This document shows positions 34,371 to 43,793 of a stretch of DNA of 64,000 bases, in pieces. Each line of letters begins with the position of its first letter. The stretch's first letter is position 1. The notes under the pieces are model-generated. The model saw nothing but the letters and a program-made list of their open reading frames with translations, was not told where the DNA came from and did not search any database. A program made the translations under genes and the position numbers. Source of the DNA: Streptomyces sp. PsTaAH-137 (GTDB lineage Bacteria; Actinomycetota; Actinomycetes; Streptomycetales; Streptomycetaceae). The DNA is taken from positions 33,878 to 97,877 of the forward strand of contig NZ_QLLY01000028.1 in NCBI RefSeq assembly GCF_003259365.1, given 5' to 3'.

Positions 34371-35963
34371 TCACTTACCGGCGGCGGCCGGAGCGTCCTC
34401 GCCGAGAAGCTTCCCGTCCGAGGTCTCGAACTGCTTCTTGAACTCGACGATGGCGTCGGCAACAGCGGTGAGGGTGTCGTCCGACATCTTGCCGCCCTCC
34501 TTGATGGAGGTCATGAGGCCCTGCTCCTTGCGGTGCAGGTGCTCCAGGAGCTCCTTCTCGAAGCGGCGGATGTCGTTGACCGGAACGTCGTCCATCTTGC
34601 CGGTGGTGCCGGCCCAGACGGAGACGACCTGGTCCTCGGTCGGCATCGGCTGGTACTGAGCCTGCTTGAGCAGCTCGACCAGACGCTGACCGCGCTCCAG
34701 CTGCGACTTCGACGCGGCGTCCAGGTCGGAACCGAAGGCGGCGAACGCCTCCAGCTCGCGGTACTGGGCCAGGTCGAGGCGCAGACGGCCGGAGACCTGC
34801 TTCATCGCCTTGTGCTGCGCGGAACCACCGACTCGGGAGACGGAGATACCGACGTTCAGCGCGGGGCGCTGACCGGCGTTGAAGAGGTCCGACTCCAGGA
34901 AGCACTGGCCGTCGGTGATGGAGATGACGTTGGTCGGGATGAACGCGGAGACGTCGTTGGCCTTCGTCTCGACGATCGGCAGACCCGTCATCGAACCGGC
35001 ACCGAGGTCGTCCGAGAGCTTCGCGCAGCGCTCGAGCAGACGCGAGTGCAGGTAGAAGACGTCACCCGGGTAGGCCTCGCGCCCCGGCGGGCGGCGGAGG
35101 AGCAGGGACACGGCGCGGTAGGCGTCGGCCTGCTTCGAGAGGTCGTCGAAGATGATGAGGACGTGCTTGCCCTCGTACATCCACTGCTGGCCGATGGCCG
35201 AGCCGGTGTACGGCGCCAGGTACTTGAAGCCGGCCGGGTCGGACGCCGGGGCGGCGACGATGGTCGTGTACTCCAGCGCGCCGGCCTCTTCCAGGGCACC
35301 ACGCACGGAGGCGATGGTGGAACCCTTCTGGCCGATGGCGACGTAGACGCAGCGGACCTGCTTCGACGGGTCGCCGGTGCGCCAGTTGTCGCGCTGGTTG
35401 ATGATCGTGTCGACGGCCAGGGCGGTCTTGCCGGTCTGACGGTCACCGATGATCAGCTGACGCTGGCCGCGGCCGATCGGGGTCATGGCGTCGACGGCCT
35501 TGTAGCCGGTCTCCATCGGCTCGTGCACCGACTTGCGCTGCATGACCGTGGGGGCCTGCAGCTCAAGGGCGCGGCGGCCGGTGGTCTCGATGTCGCCGAG
35601 GCCGTCGATCGGGTTGCCGAGCGGGTCGACGACGCGACCCAGGTAGCCCTCGCCGACACCGACGGACAGGACCTCGCCGGTACGCGTGACCGGCTGACCC
35701 TCCTCGATGCCGCTGAACTCACCGAGGACGATGGCGCCGATCTCGCGCTCTTCCAGGTTGAGCGCGAGGCCGAGGGTGCCGTCCTCGAACTTCAGCAGTT
35801 CGTTGGCCATGGCCGAGGGGAGACCCTCGACCTTCGCGATGCCGTCGCCGGCAAGGGTGACCGTACCGACCTCCTCGCGCGAGGCCGCGTCCGGCTTGTA
35901 CGCCTGGACAAAGTTCTCCAGCGCGTCCCGGATCTCCTCCGGCCGGATCGTGAGCTCCGCCAT
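34371..35963 (-). CDS. atpA: ATP synthase F1 subunit alpha
   Basis: 530 residues. The non-catalytic nucleotide site has P-loop GDRQTGKTALA at about 171-181; HVLIIFDDLSKQA is Walker B, and the segment PGDVFYLHSRLLER follows; NVISITDGQCFLE lies near the catalytic arginine finger. The C-terminus has an Ala/Pro-rich extension. It alternates with beta in the hexamer and adds the arginine to each catalytic site. Confidence 0.99.
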   Translation of the reverse strand: MAELTIRPEEIRDALENFVQAYKPDAASREEVGTVTLAGDGIAKVEGLPSAMANELLKFEDGTLGLALNLEEREIGAIVLGEFSGIEEGQPVTRTGEVLSVGVGEGYLGRVVDPLGNPIDGLGDIETTGRRALELQAPTVMQRKSVHEPMETGYKAVDAMTPIGRGQRQLIIGDRQTGKTALAVDTIINQRDNWRTGDPSKQVRCVYVAIGQKGSTIASVRGALEEAGALEYTTIVAAPASDPAGFKYLAPYTGSAIGQQWMYEGKHVLIIFDDLSKQADAYRAVSLLLRRPPGREAYPGDVFYLHSRLLERCAKLSDDLGAGSMTGLPIVETKANDVSAFIPTNVISITDGQCFLESDLFNAGQRPALNVGISVSRVGGSAQHKAMKQVSGRLRLDLAQYRELEAFAAFGSDLDAASKSQLERGQRLVELLKQAQYQPMPTEDQVVSVWAGTTGKMDDVPVNDIRRFEKELLEHLHRKEQGLMTSIKEGGKMSDDTLTAVADAIVEFKKQFETSDGKLLGEDAPAAAGK

Positions 35964-36073
35964 CTGGGTTCCCTGCTCTCCTTGTTGGGCCCGAAGTGTT
36001 CTTGGGGTCTGGGGTCAGCCCCCAGGAATCCTCTGCACGGCCCAACTAGGGCCGTAGTCGTACGTGTGAGGTG

Positions 36074-36895
36074 TCAGCCGGCCATACGGCGGCTGGCCTC
36101 CTCGATGCGGTCCGCGATGGAGCCGTTGATGATCTCGTCGCCGACCTGCACCTTGATCCCGCCGAGGACCTCGGGGTCCACGTCCAGGTTCAGGTGCATC
36201 TGACGCCCGTAGAGCTTCGCGAGGGCCTGGCCCAGGCGCTGCTTCTGCTGGTCGGTCAGCGGCACCGCCGTCGTGACGACGGCCACCATGCGCTCCCGGC
36301 GCTCGGCGGCGAGCTTGGAAAGGGACTCCAGTCCCCCCTCAAGGCTACGTCCACGCGGCGCGGTCACAAGACGCTCGACGAGGCGCTCGGTGGTGGGCTT
36401 GGCCCGCCCGCCGAGCAGCTGCTTGACGAGGTCGCCGCGCAGCTTGCCCGAGGCGCCCTTGTCGGTCAGGGCGGCACGGAGCTCGGTGTTGGAGGAGACG
36501 ATCCGGTCGAACCGGAACAGCTCGTCCTCGACGTCGTCGAGCTCGCCGCTCTTCTGCGCCGCGGTCAGGTCCGCGGTGTTGGCCAGCTCCTCCAGGGAGT
36601 CGACCAGGTCGCGCGAGGCCGACCACCGGGAGCGGACCAGACCGGCCACCAGGTCGACGGCGGAGCCGCTGACCTGAGTGCCGAGCAGGCGCGCGGCCAG
36701 CTCGGCCTTGGCCTCGCCGGCCTGCGCCGGGTCGGTGAGGACCCGACGCAGCGAGACCTCGCGGTCCAGCAGCGCGGTCACCGCGGCCAGGTCGCCGGCG
36801 AGCGCCTTGGCGTCGACCGACGTGGAGTCGGTCAGCGCGTCCAGGCGCTCACGCGCGGCGGCGAGGGCCTCGCGGCTCGCTCCGTGGGCGGTCAT
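36074..36895 (-). CDS. atpH: ATP synthase F1 subunit delta
   Basis: 273 residues, about 90 longer than E. coli delta; the extra length is N-terminal (residues 1-95, helical, with SREALAAARERLDALTDS). The conserved OSCP-like part ends LDVDPEVLGGIKVQVGDEII and SIADRIEEASRRM. Delta ties the b stator to the top of F1. Long delta forms occur in Streptomyces, and in mycobacteria it is fused to a b-like domain. It overlaps atpF by 4 bases. Confidence 0.97.
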   Translation of the reverse strand: MTAHGASREALAAARERLDALTDSTSVDAKALAGDLAAVTALLDREVSLRRVLTDPAQAGEAKAELAARLLGTQVSGSAVDLVAGLVRSRWSASRDLVDSLEELANTADLTAAQKSGELDDVEDELFRFDRIVSSNTELRAALTDKGASGKLRGDLVKQLLGGRAKPTTERLVERLVTAPRGRSLEGGLESLSKLAAERRERMVAVVTTAVPLTDQQKQRLGQALAKLYGRQMHLNLDVDPEVLGGIKVQVGDEIINGSIADRIEEASRRMAG

Positions 36896-37437
36896 CGAGC
36901 AGCCTCTGCCTTCTCTTCCAGCTCACCGAGGAAGCGGTCGATCGTGCGCGACTGCCGGGCGTAGTCGTCGAGCGACTCGCCGACCAGCTTGCCGGCCAGG
37001 TCGGTGGCCAGCTGGCCCACGTCCTGACGCAGCGACTGCGCGGCGGCCTTGCGGTCGGCCTCGATCTGGGCGTGACCCGCGGCGATGATCTCCTCACGCT
37101 GCCGCTGGCCTTCCGCACGCATCTCGGCGATGAGAGCGGCGCCCTGCTCCTGCGCCTCCTGGCGCAGCCGCGCGGCCTCGTGCCGGGCCTCGGCGAGCTG
37201 AGCCTTGTACTGCTCAAGAACGCTCTGGGCTTCGGTCTGAGCGGCCTCGGCCTTCTCGATACCGCCTTCGATGGCCTCGCGGCGCTCTTCCAGAACCTTG
37301 TTGATGTTCGGGAGGAGCTTCTTGGCGAGGAAGCCGAAAACGATGACGAAGGCGATAAAGCCGATCACGAGCTCTGGAATCGGCGGGATCAGAGGGTTCT
37401 CGGCCTCTTCAGCCGCCAGCTGAACCAGGGGGCTCAT
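36892..37437 (-). CDS. atpF: ATP synthase F0 subunit b
   Basis: 181 residues: one N-terminal membrane helix (ELVIGFIAFVIVFGFLAKKL, about 22-41), then a long polar stator helix rich in Glu, Ala, Gln and Arg. The two copies in the complex hold F1 against rotation. It lies 40 bases after atpE and its stop overlaps the atpH start. Confidence 0.97.
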   Translation of the reverse strand: MSPLVQLAAEEAENPLIPPIPELVIGFIAFVIVFGFLAKKLLPNINKVLEERREAIEGGIEKAEAAQTEAQSVLEQYKAQLAEARHEAARLRQEAQEQGAALIAEMRAEGQRQREEIIAAGHAQIEADRKAAAQSLRQDVGQLATDLAGKLVGESLDDYARQSRTIDRFLGELEEKAEAAR

Positions 37438-37477
37438 TTCACTGCCTTTCGTCGAAAGGGGTGGTCCGACGTCCGGA

Positions 37478-37729
37478 TCAGGAGGACGGGTAGACGAACG
37501 GCATGACCAGACCGATCAGGGCGAGCGCCTCACAGAAGGCGAAGCCGAGGATCTGGTTGGCGCGGATCAGGCCGGCAGCCTCGGGCTGACGGGCGAGCGC
37601 CTGGGTGCCGTTACCGAAGATGATGCCGACGCCGACGCCCGGGCCGATGGCCGCGAGGCCGTAACCGATCGAGCCGAGGTTGCCCTTGATTTCGACGCCA
37701 GCGGCGAGGGTCTGCGCGAGAGCGGACAT
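37478..37729 (-). CDS. atpE: ATP synthase F0 subunit c
   Basis: 83 residues, two membrane helices. The first has the glycine motif IGPGVGVGIIFG that packs the ring; the second carries the proton-binding Glu in AFCEALALIGLVM. The polar loop RQPEAAG contacts gamma and epsilon. No extra sodium-binding residues are evident, so a proton-driven ring is expected. Confidence 0.98.
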   Translation of the reverse strand: MSALAQTLAAGVEIKGNLGSIGYGLAAIGPGVGVGIIFGNGTQALARQPEAAGLIRANQILGFAFCEALALIGLVMPFVYPSS

Positions 37730-37806
37730 GCCGGTTCTTCCTTCTCTTTCAAGTACCGGTGGGGGTTGGCCACCGGATGTCTATGGGGTGTGGTGCAGGG
37801 ACGGAC

Positions 37807-38628
37807 TCAGTGGCTTTCAGCCATCGCGCCCTGGAGGAAGCTGCACGCGAGGAGCACGAACACGTAGGCCTGCACGGCCTGGATGAAGAGCTCGAACGCG
37901 GTCATGACGAGGACCATCACGAACGAGACGGCCGAGTACGCGATACCGATGCCGTTGAGCATGTACCAGCTGGCGATCGTGAAGAGCAGCAGCAGGGTGT
38001 GCCCGGCGAACATGTTCGCGAAGAGACGGACGGTGTGCGTGAACGGCCGGACGATCAGGTTCGAGAAGAACTCGATCGTCATCGACAGCGGCAGCACCGC
38101 ACCGAGCGACTTGTCGTAGCCCGTGAAGTTCTTGAAGGCGCCCACGAATCCGTGGCGCTTGAAGGTGAGCGACACCCACATCACGTAGACGATCGCCGCG
38201 ATGGCGGCGGGGTACGAGATGATCGCCGTCACCGGGAACTGGGCGATGGGGATGATCGACCAGAGGTTCATCATCCACACGAAGAAGAACAGCGAGACCA
38301 TGAAGGGCACGTACTTCTCGCCCTCACGCTTGCCGATCGTCTCGTAGACGATGCCGCGCCGGACGAAGTCGTACCCGGCCTCCGCGACCATCTGCAGCTT
38401 GCCCGGGACCATCTTCGGCTTGGCGAAGGCGGCCCAGAAGAAACCGATGATGACAACCGAGCCGAGCAGCGCCAGCAGCATCGTTTTGTTGAAGTACAGG
38501 TTGCTGTCCGCGTCGCCCCAGAGGGGCTCGAACAGGAACGAGTGCAGGCCGGGAGCCGGGAAGCCACACCCATCAAAAAGGTGGCAGTCGGTCTCGAAGG
38601 CGAGCACCTGCGTCGGGTCAGCACTCAC
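37807..38628 (-). CDS. atpB: ATP synthase F0 subunit a
   Basis: 273 residues from a GTG at 38628, seven bases after AAGGAG; an ATG 36 bases upstream is rejected. Five or six membrane helices are predicted. The essential Arg sits in TVRLFANMFAGHTLL, facing the c-ring Glu, and the last helix has FIQAVQAYVFVLLACSFL. It forms the two proton half-channels. It is separated from atpI by 225 bases without a gene, a likely site for an additional promoter of the structural genes. Confidence 0.97.
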   Translation of the reverse strand: MSADPTQVLAFETDCHLFDGCGFPAPGLHSFLFEPLWGDADSNLYFNKTMLLALLGSVVIIGFFWAAFAKPKMVPGKLQMVAEAGYDFVRRGIVYETIGKREGEKYVPFMVSLFFFVWMMNLWSIIPIAQFPVTAIISYPAAIAAIVYVMWVSLTFKRHGFVGAFKNFTGYDKSLGAVLPLSMTIEFFSNLIVRPFTHTVRLFANMFAGHTLLLLFTIASWYMLNGIGIAYSAVSFVMVLVMTAFELFIQAVQAYVFVLLACSFLQGAMAESH

Positions 38629-38853
38629 CGCGGGCTCCTTCAGCGTGGCGCATAGGTACGGCAACCTCGTTGTGTCGGCGCGGCGCGCAGCCGCAGTTCG
38701 GCACGGGACTGGTGTTACGGATGTGGGGGCGGCGGTCGGGCATCGAGCCTCGCGCTACAGCAGGCGTCAGCTCAGATGCCCGCGCCCGCGATGCCGCAGT
38801 TGGCACCGGACGATAGCAGGGTCCCGTAGCTCCGCTTATCCCGCCCCTACGCT

Positions 38854-39297
38854 TCACGACTTCGGCCCCGTCTTCTCGGCCTTCTCGCCCTTCTGGGAGG
38901 CGGAGTCCGGATCGACGTAGAGGATCTTCGCCTTCATGTGGGCGCGCGTCTGCGCCGCGATCCACGCGAGGGTCGAGACCACGAGTGCGATCGCGAAGGA
39001 CCGCGGGTTGAAGAGCGTCGTGTCCTTGAAGAGGGCCATGAAGACGACCATCAGCAGCAGCTGGGCCGCGTAGAGCATCAGGCCCATCATCTGGAACAGG
39101 TGCGGAAGCGATTTGGCAGTGCGCTCCAGGACCAGAAGGCCCAGTCCCATGAAGAACATCGCCACGACCGTGCCCACGAGCGCACCGAGAGCCCCCTTGC
39201 CGCCCGCGACGGCGGCGCTGATCGCGATCGCGATCGCGCCGACTCCCGCTGTGGGTACGGCGATTTTGAGAAGGGTCCGTGCGTCGTTGGACGGCAT
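38854..39297 (-). CDS. atpI: ATP synthase protein I
   Basis: 147 residues with four predicted membrane segments (AVPTAGVGAIAIAISAAVAG, LGALVGTVVAMFFMGLGLLV, LMLYAAQLLLMVVFMALF, FAIALVVSTLAWIAAQT) and a basic, Lys/Glu-rich C-terminus. AtpI assists assembly of the c-ring and magnesium supply but is not a subunit. It is first of the atp genes, and a 261-base region upstream up to the transferase gene probably has the main promoter. Confidence 0.9.
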   Translation of the reverse strand: MPSNDARTLLKIAVPTAGVGAIAIAISAAVAGGKGALGALVGTVVAMFFMGLGLLVLERTAKSLPHLFQMMGLMLYAAQLLLMVVFMALFKDTTLFNPRSFAIALVVSTLAWIAAQTRAHMKAKILYVDPDSASQKGEKAEKTGPKS

Positions 39298-39558
39298 GGC
39301 GGCAGCTCCGCTTATTGATGGGGGCAGGGTGTCGTCATGGACGAGCGTAGTCCGGGGCCGAGAGTGAATTTCGGGCCAAGGGACCGTCGCACTCCGGTCT
39401 TTCGGCTCTATCCCCGGGTTTCGTGAACGGTATCACAAACTATTTGATGCGGTCTTTACCTAGATGGTGTGCTTGCTGTCACACGTGAGAGTGACAGTGC
39501 GCGTCTGCGCACCCAGTCCAGCAACTTGTCTGGTATTGCCGCCTTTTGGGACGTCGCG

Positions 39559-40914
39559 TCAGCGCGACGAACTCGCCTTCCGCCGATCGGAGAAGCGCGA
39601 ACGGGCGCCAATTGCCGTCGCCCCGTTGACTCCTGCGGGAATCGGCGCGCGATCGCTCTCGTCGATTTCGCCGATTTCGCTTTCTTTGCCCTTTTCCTCA
39701 CCCATGTCCGCGGTGGTGGCGTCACCCTCGGAGGTGGCCCGCCGGCGCCGGTAGCGCGGCGGCACGAGGCGCTCCGCCCAGCGCGGGGTGTGCGGGGTGA
39801 AGCGCGGCAACAGCAGCAGCACGAGGCCGACGAAGCTCAGGGCGACGACGCTGAGCATGACCCACATCCCGGACGCGGAGTGCACCGAGTACGCGACCGC
39901 GCCGAAGGCGATGAGCGCCGACCAGAAGTACATGATCAGCACCGCGCGGGAGTGCGAGTGGCCGATCTCCAGGAGCCGGTGGTGCAGATGCCCGCGGTCG
40001 GCGGCGAACGGCGACTGCCCGTTCCAGGTGCGGCGCACGATCGCGAGGACCAGGTCCGCGAACGGGATGGCGATGATCGTCAGCGGCATCAGCAGCGGGA
40101 TGAAGACCGGGAGCATCGCGTGCGTGGTGTCCCGGGTGGAGCCGCCGAGGTTGAGCTTCAGGGCGTCCGGGTCGACCTGGCCGGTGATGGAGATGGCGCC
40201 CGCGGCGAGCACGAGCCCGATCAGCATCGACCCCGAGTCGCCCATGAAGATGCGCGCCGGATGCATGTTGTGCGGCAGGAAGCCCAGGCACATGCCCATC
40301 AGGATCGCCGCGAAGAGCGTGGCCGGGGCCGCCGACTCGATGCCGTAGCCGTACCAGATCCGGTACGCGTACAGGAAGAACGCCGCCGCCGCGATGCAGA
40401 CCATGCCGGCCGCGAGACCGTCGAGGCCGTCGACGAAGTTCACCGCGTTGATCGTGATGACCACGAGCGCGACGGTCAGCAGCGTGCCCTGCCACTGGGT
40501 CAGGGAGACCGTGCCGACGCCGGGGATCGGCAGCCACAGGATCGTCAGACCCTGCATGACCATGACGCCCGCGGCGATCATCTGGCCGCCCAGCTTGATC
40601 AGGGCGTCGATCTCGAACTTGTCGTCCAGGACGCCGATCAGCCAGATCAGCGCGGCACCCGACAGCAGGGCTCTCGGCTCGTTCGACGACTCGAAGACCT
40701 GGTCCAGGTTGGTCAGGTGGTCGGCGACCAGCAGGCCCGCGCACAGGCCGAAGAACATGGCGATACCGCCGAGCCGCGGCGTGGGCTCCCGGTGCACGTC
40801 ACGTGCCCGGATCTCCGGCATGGCGCCGGCCACGATCGCGAACTTCCGCACCGGGCCTGTGAGCAGATACGTCACCGCGGCCGTGATGCAGAGCGTCAGC
40901 AGGTATTCACGCAC
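39559..40914 (-). CDS. WecA/TagO-type polyprenyl-phosphate GlcNAc-1-phosphate transferase
   Basis: 451 residues from a GTG at 40914, with GGGGAAG upstream. It is an 11-span membrane enzyme of the MraY/WecA family: TPRLGGIAMFFG, the Mg-binding LIGVLDDKFEIDALIKLGGQ, the NFVDGLDGLAAG motif, RIFMGDSGSMLIGL, and the GlcNAc-type HLHHRLLEIGHS loop. It links GlcNAc-1-phosphate to undecaprenyl phosphate to begin a wall polymer. The C-terminal 75 residues are polar and variable. The homologue next to the mycobacterial atp operon starts the arabinogalactan linker, the same neighbourhood as here. Confidence 0.92.
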   Translation of the reverse strand: MREYLLTLCITAAVTYLLTGPVRKFAIVAGAMPEIRARDVHREPTPRLGGIAMFFGLCAGLLVADHLTNLDQVFESSNEPRALLSGAALIWLIGVLDDKFEIDALIKLGGQMIAAGVMVMQGLTILWLPIPGVGTVSLTQWQGTLLTVALVVITINAVNFVDGLDGLAAGMVCIAAAAFFLYAYRIWYGYGIESAAPATLFAAILMGMCLGFLPHNMHPARIFMGDSGSMLIGLVLAAGAISITGQVDPDALKLNLGGSTRDTTHAMLPVFIPLLMPLTIIAIPFADLVLAIVRRTWNGQSPFAADRGHLHHRLLEIGHSHSRAVLIMYFWSALIAFGAVAYSVHSASGMWVMLSVVALSFVGLVLLLLPRFTPHTPRWAERLVPPRYRRRRATSEGDATTADMGEEKGKESEIGEIDESDRAPIPAGVNGATAIGARSRFSDRRKASSSR

Positions 40915-41060
40915 GGGCTTCCCCACAGGTATCGCTGGCCATCTCAGCCCCACACCCTAGCTTCGTGCGCTTGGGGTCGGGGACTTACGGGTAGCGACGA
41001 TGGTTGCACGAGTGACGGTTCCGGCCCGCACTGCCGCTGCTCCGCCCGTGCGTCTACCCC

Positions 41061-42329
41061 TCATCCGCCCGGATACGGGGGAAATCTCCCGGCCAGATCG
41101 CGGACCTCCTCGCGGACGGCACGTCCGTCGAAAGCGTCGCGGACGACACCCGAGAGGAGCACGGCGATCCGGGCCATCTCCGTCTCGCCCATGCCCTGGG
41201 TGGTCACGGCCGCGGTGCCGAGGCGCAGCCCGCGGCCCTCCCCGTACGGCAGGGCGCAGGTGTCCAGGACGATGCCCGCCGAGGCCAGCCGGCCGCGTGC
41301 CGTGCGGCCGTCGACTCCGCCGCCGTCGCTGCCTCCGTCGCCGAGCGGTGCGGGGTCGACGGTGACCAGATGGGTGTCGGTGCCGCCCGTGGTGACGGCG
41401 AAGCCCTCCGCCTCCAGGGCGGCGGCCAGCACCCGGGCATTGGCCACGACCTGATGCGCGTACCCCGTGAAGGCGGGTGTCGACGCCTCGCCGAACGCGA
41501 CGGCCTTGGCGGCGATCGTGTGCATCTGGGCGCCGCCCTGCGTGAACGGGAAGACCGCCCGGTCCACCCGGTCCGCCAGCTCGGCGCCGCACAGCAGCAT
41601 GCCGCCGCGCGGGCCGCGCAGGACCTTGTGGGTGGTGGCGCAGACGATGTCGGCGTACGGGACCGGGTTCGGGGCCGCTCCCCCGGCGACGAGCCCGATG
41701 GGGTGCGCGGCGTCCGCGATGAGGTGCGCGCCCACGTCGTCGGCGATCTCCCGGAAGGCCGCGTAGTCGATGTGCCGGGGATAGGAGATCGAGCCGCAGA
41801 CGATCGCCTTGGGGCGGTGGGCGCGGGCCAGCGCGCGGACCTCGTCGAGGTCGATGAGCCCGGACTCCGGATCGACGCCGTAGGGCACGAAGTCGAACCA
41901 GCGGCCCGAGAAGTTGGCCGGTGAGCCGTGGGTGAGGTGGCCGCCGGACGGCAGGCCCATCGCCAGGACGGTGTCTCCAGGGCGCAGCAGGACCGCGTAG
42001 GCGGCCAGGACGGCCGAAGAGCCGGAATGTGCCTGCACGTTGGCGTGCGCGGCCCCGAAGAGGGCCTTGGCGCGCTCCACGGCCATCCGCTCGGCCACGT
42101 CGACGATCTCGCAGCCGCCGTGGTGGCGGGCGCCGGGGTAGCCCTCCGCGTACTTGTTGGCCAGCGGTGAGCCGAGGGCGGCCAGGACGGCGGGCGAGGT
42201 GAAGTTCTCGGCGGCGATCAGCTGAAGCCCGTCCGCCTGCCGCGCGGTCTCCCCGAGGATGACCTCCGCGAGCTCGGGATCCTGACGGCGCAGTGCGTCG
42301 AGCGCGGAGGGTTCGGTGATCACCGGCAT
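41061..42329 (-). CDS. glyA: Serine hydroxymethyltransferase-like PLP enzyme
   Basis: 422 residues. The PLP lysine is in TTHKVLRGPRGG, and LQLIAAENFTS, LANKYAEGYPG and HLIADAAHPIGL match the glyA family; the Asp and His cofactor contacts are in the last motif. The reaction is serine plus tetrahydrofolate to glycine and methylenetetrahydrofolate. It is a divergent paralogue; Streptomyces usually has another glyA, so a special substrate is possible. It lies 107 bases upstream of the transferase gene on the same strand and 99 bases after the phosphatase-like gene. Confidence 0.9.
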   Translation of the reverse strand: MPVITEPSALDALRRQDPELAEVILGETARQADGLQLIAAENFTSPAVLAALGSPLANKYAEGYPGARHHGGCEIVDVAERMAVERAKALFGAAHANVQAHSGSSAVLAAYAVLLRPGDTVLAMGLPSGGHLTHGSPANFSGRWFDFVPYGVDPESGLIDLDEVRALARAHRPKAIVCGSISYPRHIDYAAFREIADDVGAHLIADAAHPIGLVAGGAAPNPVPYADIVCATTHKVLRGPRGGMLLCGAELADRVDRAVFPFTQGGAQMHTIAAKAVAFGEASTPAFTGYAHQVVANARVLAAALEAEGFAVTTGGTDTHLVTVDPAPLGDGGSDGGGVDGRTARGRLASAGIVLDTCALPYGEGRGLRLGTAAVTTQGMGETEMARIAVLLSGVVRDAFDGRAVREEVRDLAGRFPPYPGG

Positions 42330-42387
42330 GTTCGGCTCCGTGCCTCGCGGAGGGCTGTGTTCTCACAGCCTAGATCCGAGCCCCGAA

Positions 42388-42410
42388 AGGGGCGCGGGGA
42401 ACGGAGCGAC
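42388..42410. repeat. Dispersed repeat, diverged copy
   Basis: AGGGGCGCGGGGAACGGAGC (starting 42388) is a copy of the repeat arm found at 4531-4550, diverging after GGGGAAC. It lies in the 98-base gap between the phosphatase-like gene and glyA. Confidence 0.45.
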
Positions 42411-42427
42411 ACCACCGCGGGAGGCCC

Positions 42428-43099
42428 TTACTTGGGCACACCCGTGAGCGCCGAGACCACCGGATCGAGCGCCTCGCTGATCTCCGAGCCGACGGACTGG
42501 AAGAACGGCAGCGGCGCCCCGTACGGGTCGTACACCTCGTCGGCCTCGACGCTCGGCGCGAGGAGCCACCCGCGTAGAGCGGCGGCGGCCCGCACCAGGG
42601 ACCGTGCGCGCTCGACCACACCGGCCTCCACCGGGTCGGGCAGGGTCGCCGGGTCTATGGCCCGCACGAGCCGCGTGAACTCCTTCAGCGTGAACGTGCG
42701 CAGACCCGCGCTGTGCCCCATGGAGATGACCTGGGCGCGGTGATCGCGGGTCGCGGTCAGCACCAGGTCGGCTCTTATGACGTGGTCGTCGAGCAGCTCA
42801 CGCCCGACGAAGCCGGAGGCGTCCGCGCCGAAGTCGGCCAGGACCGCCTCGGCGTTGGCCTCCATGGGGGCACCCTCGTGGCCCCAGGTTCCCGCGCTCT
42901 CCACGATGAGCCCGCCGGCCACCCGCTCGCCGAGCCGGGCGGCGAGGGCATGCCGGGTCAGCCGCTCGGTGATCGGTGAGCGGCAGACGTTGCCGGTGCT
43001 GACGTGGAGGATGCGGAAGGAGTCGCCGGGGAGCACCAGAGGCTCCCCGTACGGGATGGACTCGGTGCCTATGCCACGCCCCGTCTCAGGGGCTGTCAA
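42428..43099 (-). CDS. Low-molecular-weight phosphatase-like protein lacking the catalytic Cys
   Basis: 223 residues from a TTG at 43099 that overlaps the upstream stop (TTGA). The fold is LMW protein tyrosine phosphatase, but the active loop reads HVSTGNVCRSP where active enzymes have V-C-x-G-N-x-C-R-S-P: the nucleophilic Cys is Ser (codon AGC). The Arg, second Cys and the late YDPYG with the general acid Asp are kept. It is longer than usual (about 150) with an N-terminal extension and a linker near 145-175. It may be a binding-only pseudophosphatase. It is in an operon with the TsaC-like gene. Confidence 0.85.
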   Translation of the reverse strand: MTAPETGRGIGTESIPYGEPLVLPGDSFRILHVSTGNVCRSPITERLTRHALAARLGERVAGGLIVESAGTWGHEGAPMEANAEAVLADFGADASGFVGRELLDDHVIRADLVLTATRDHRAQVISMGHSAGLRTFTLKEFTRLVRAIDPATLPDPVEAGVVERARSLVRAAAALRGWLLAPSVEADEVYDPYGAPLPFFQSVGSEISEALDPVVSALTGVPK

Positions 43100-43743
43100 T
43101 TCGCCACCTCGAGGTCGGGTACCACCTTGCGCAGCTCGTCGGCGCTGAGCGCGCCCGCACGCAGCAGGCGCGGTACGGGGCCGGTCACGTCGACGATGGA
43201 GGAGGGGATGTTGCCGGGGGTCGGGCCGCCGTCGAGGTAGACGGAGACGGAGTCGCCGAGCATGTCCTGCGCGGCGTCACAGGTCTCGGGAGAGGGGTGT
43301 CCGGTCAGGTTCGCCGAGGACAGGGCCAGCGGGCCGACCTCGGTGAGCAGCTCGATGGCGACGGGGTGCAGCGGCATGCGCACCGCGACGGTGCCCCGGG
43401 TCTCGCCGAGGTCCCACTGGAGCGACGGCTGGTGCTTGGCGACGAGGGTGAGCCCGCCCGGCCAGAAGGCGTCGACCAGCTCCCAGGCCAGCTCGGAGAA
43501 GTCCGTGACGAGCCCGTGCAGCGTGTTCGGGGACGGGATGACCACCGGGGTCGGCATGTTGCGGCCGCGACCCTTGGCCTCCAGCAGGTCACCGACCGAC
43601 TCCGGCGAGAAAGCGTCGGCGCCGATGCCGTAGACGGTGTCGGTGGGGAGTACGACCAGCTCGCCGCGGCGGACGGCGGACGCGGCTTCGCGCAGACCGG
43701 TGATGCGGTCGGTCGCGTCGTTGGTGTCGTAACGCCGTGCCAT
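43096..43743 (-). CDS. L-threonylcarbamoyladenylate synthase (YrdC/TsaC domain)
   Basis: 215 residues, a single YrdC domain; the C-terminal domain of the longer Sua5 is absent. Motifs: VVLPTDTVYGIGADAF near 32-47, KGRGRNMPTPVVIPS with the Lys/Arg binding site, and LALSSANLTGHPSPE. It makes threonylcarbamoyl-AMP for t6A37 in tRNAs that read ANN codons. It follows prmC by 50 bases and overlaps the phosphatase-like gene. Confidence 0.94.
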   Translation of the reverse strand: MARRYDTNDATDRITGLREAASAVRRGELVVLPTDTVYGIGADAFSPESVGDLLEAKGRGRNMPTPVVIPSPNTLHGLVTDFSELAWELVDAFWPGGLTLVAKHQPSLQWDLGETRGTVAVRMPLHPVAIELLTEVGPLALSSANLTGHPSPETCDAAQDMLGDSVSVYLDGGPTPGNIPSSIVDVTGPVPRLLRAGALSADELRKVVPDLEVAN

Positions 43744-43793
43744 TTAGCGGGCCTCCAGCTCTGCGTACTGCTCGTCTGCGGAAAGGTGATCGG

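Noticed and set aside
36074..37437. An atpF-atpH fusion as in mycobacteria
   Set aside because: Separate start and stop codons with a 4-base overlap are clear; delta is only longer at its N-terminus.
39469..41454. A 661-residue plus-strand frame across the WecA-like gene
   Set aside because: It is antisense to a well supported membrane enzyme, His/Asp/Arg-rich and without recognisable domains.
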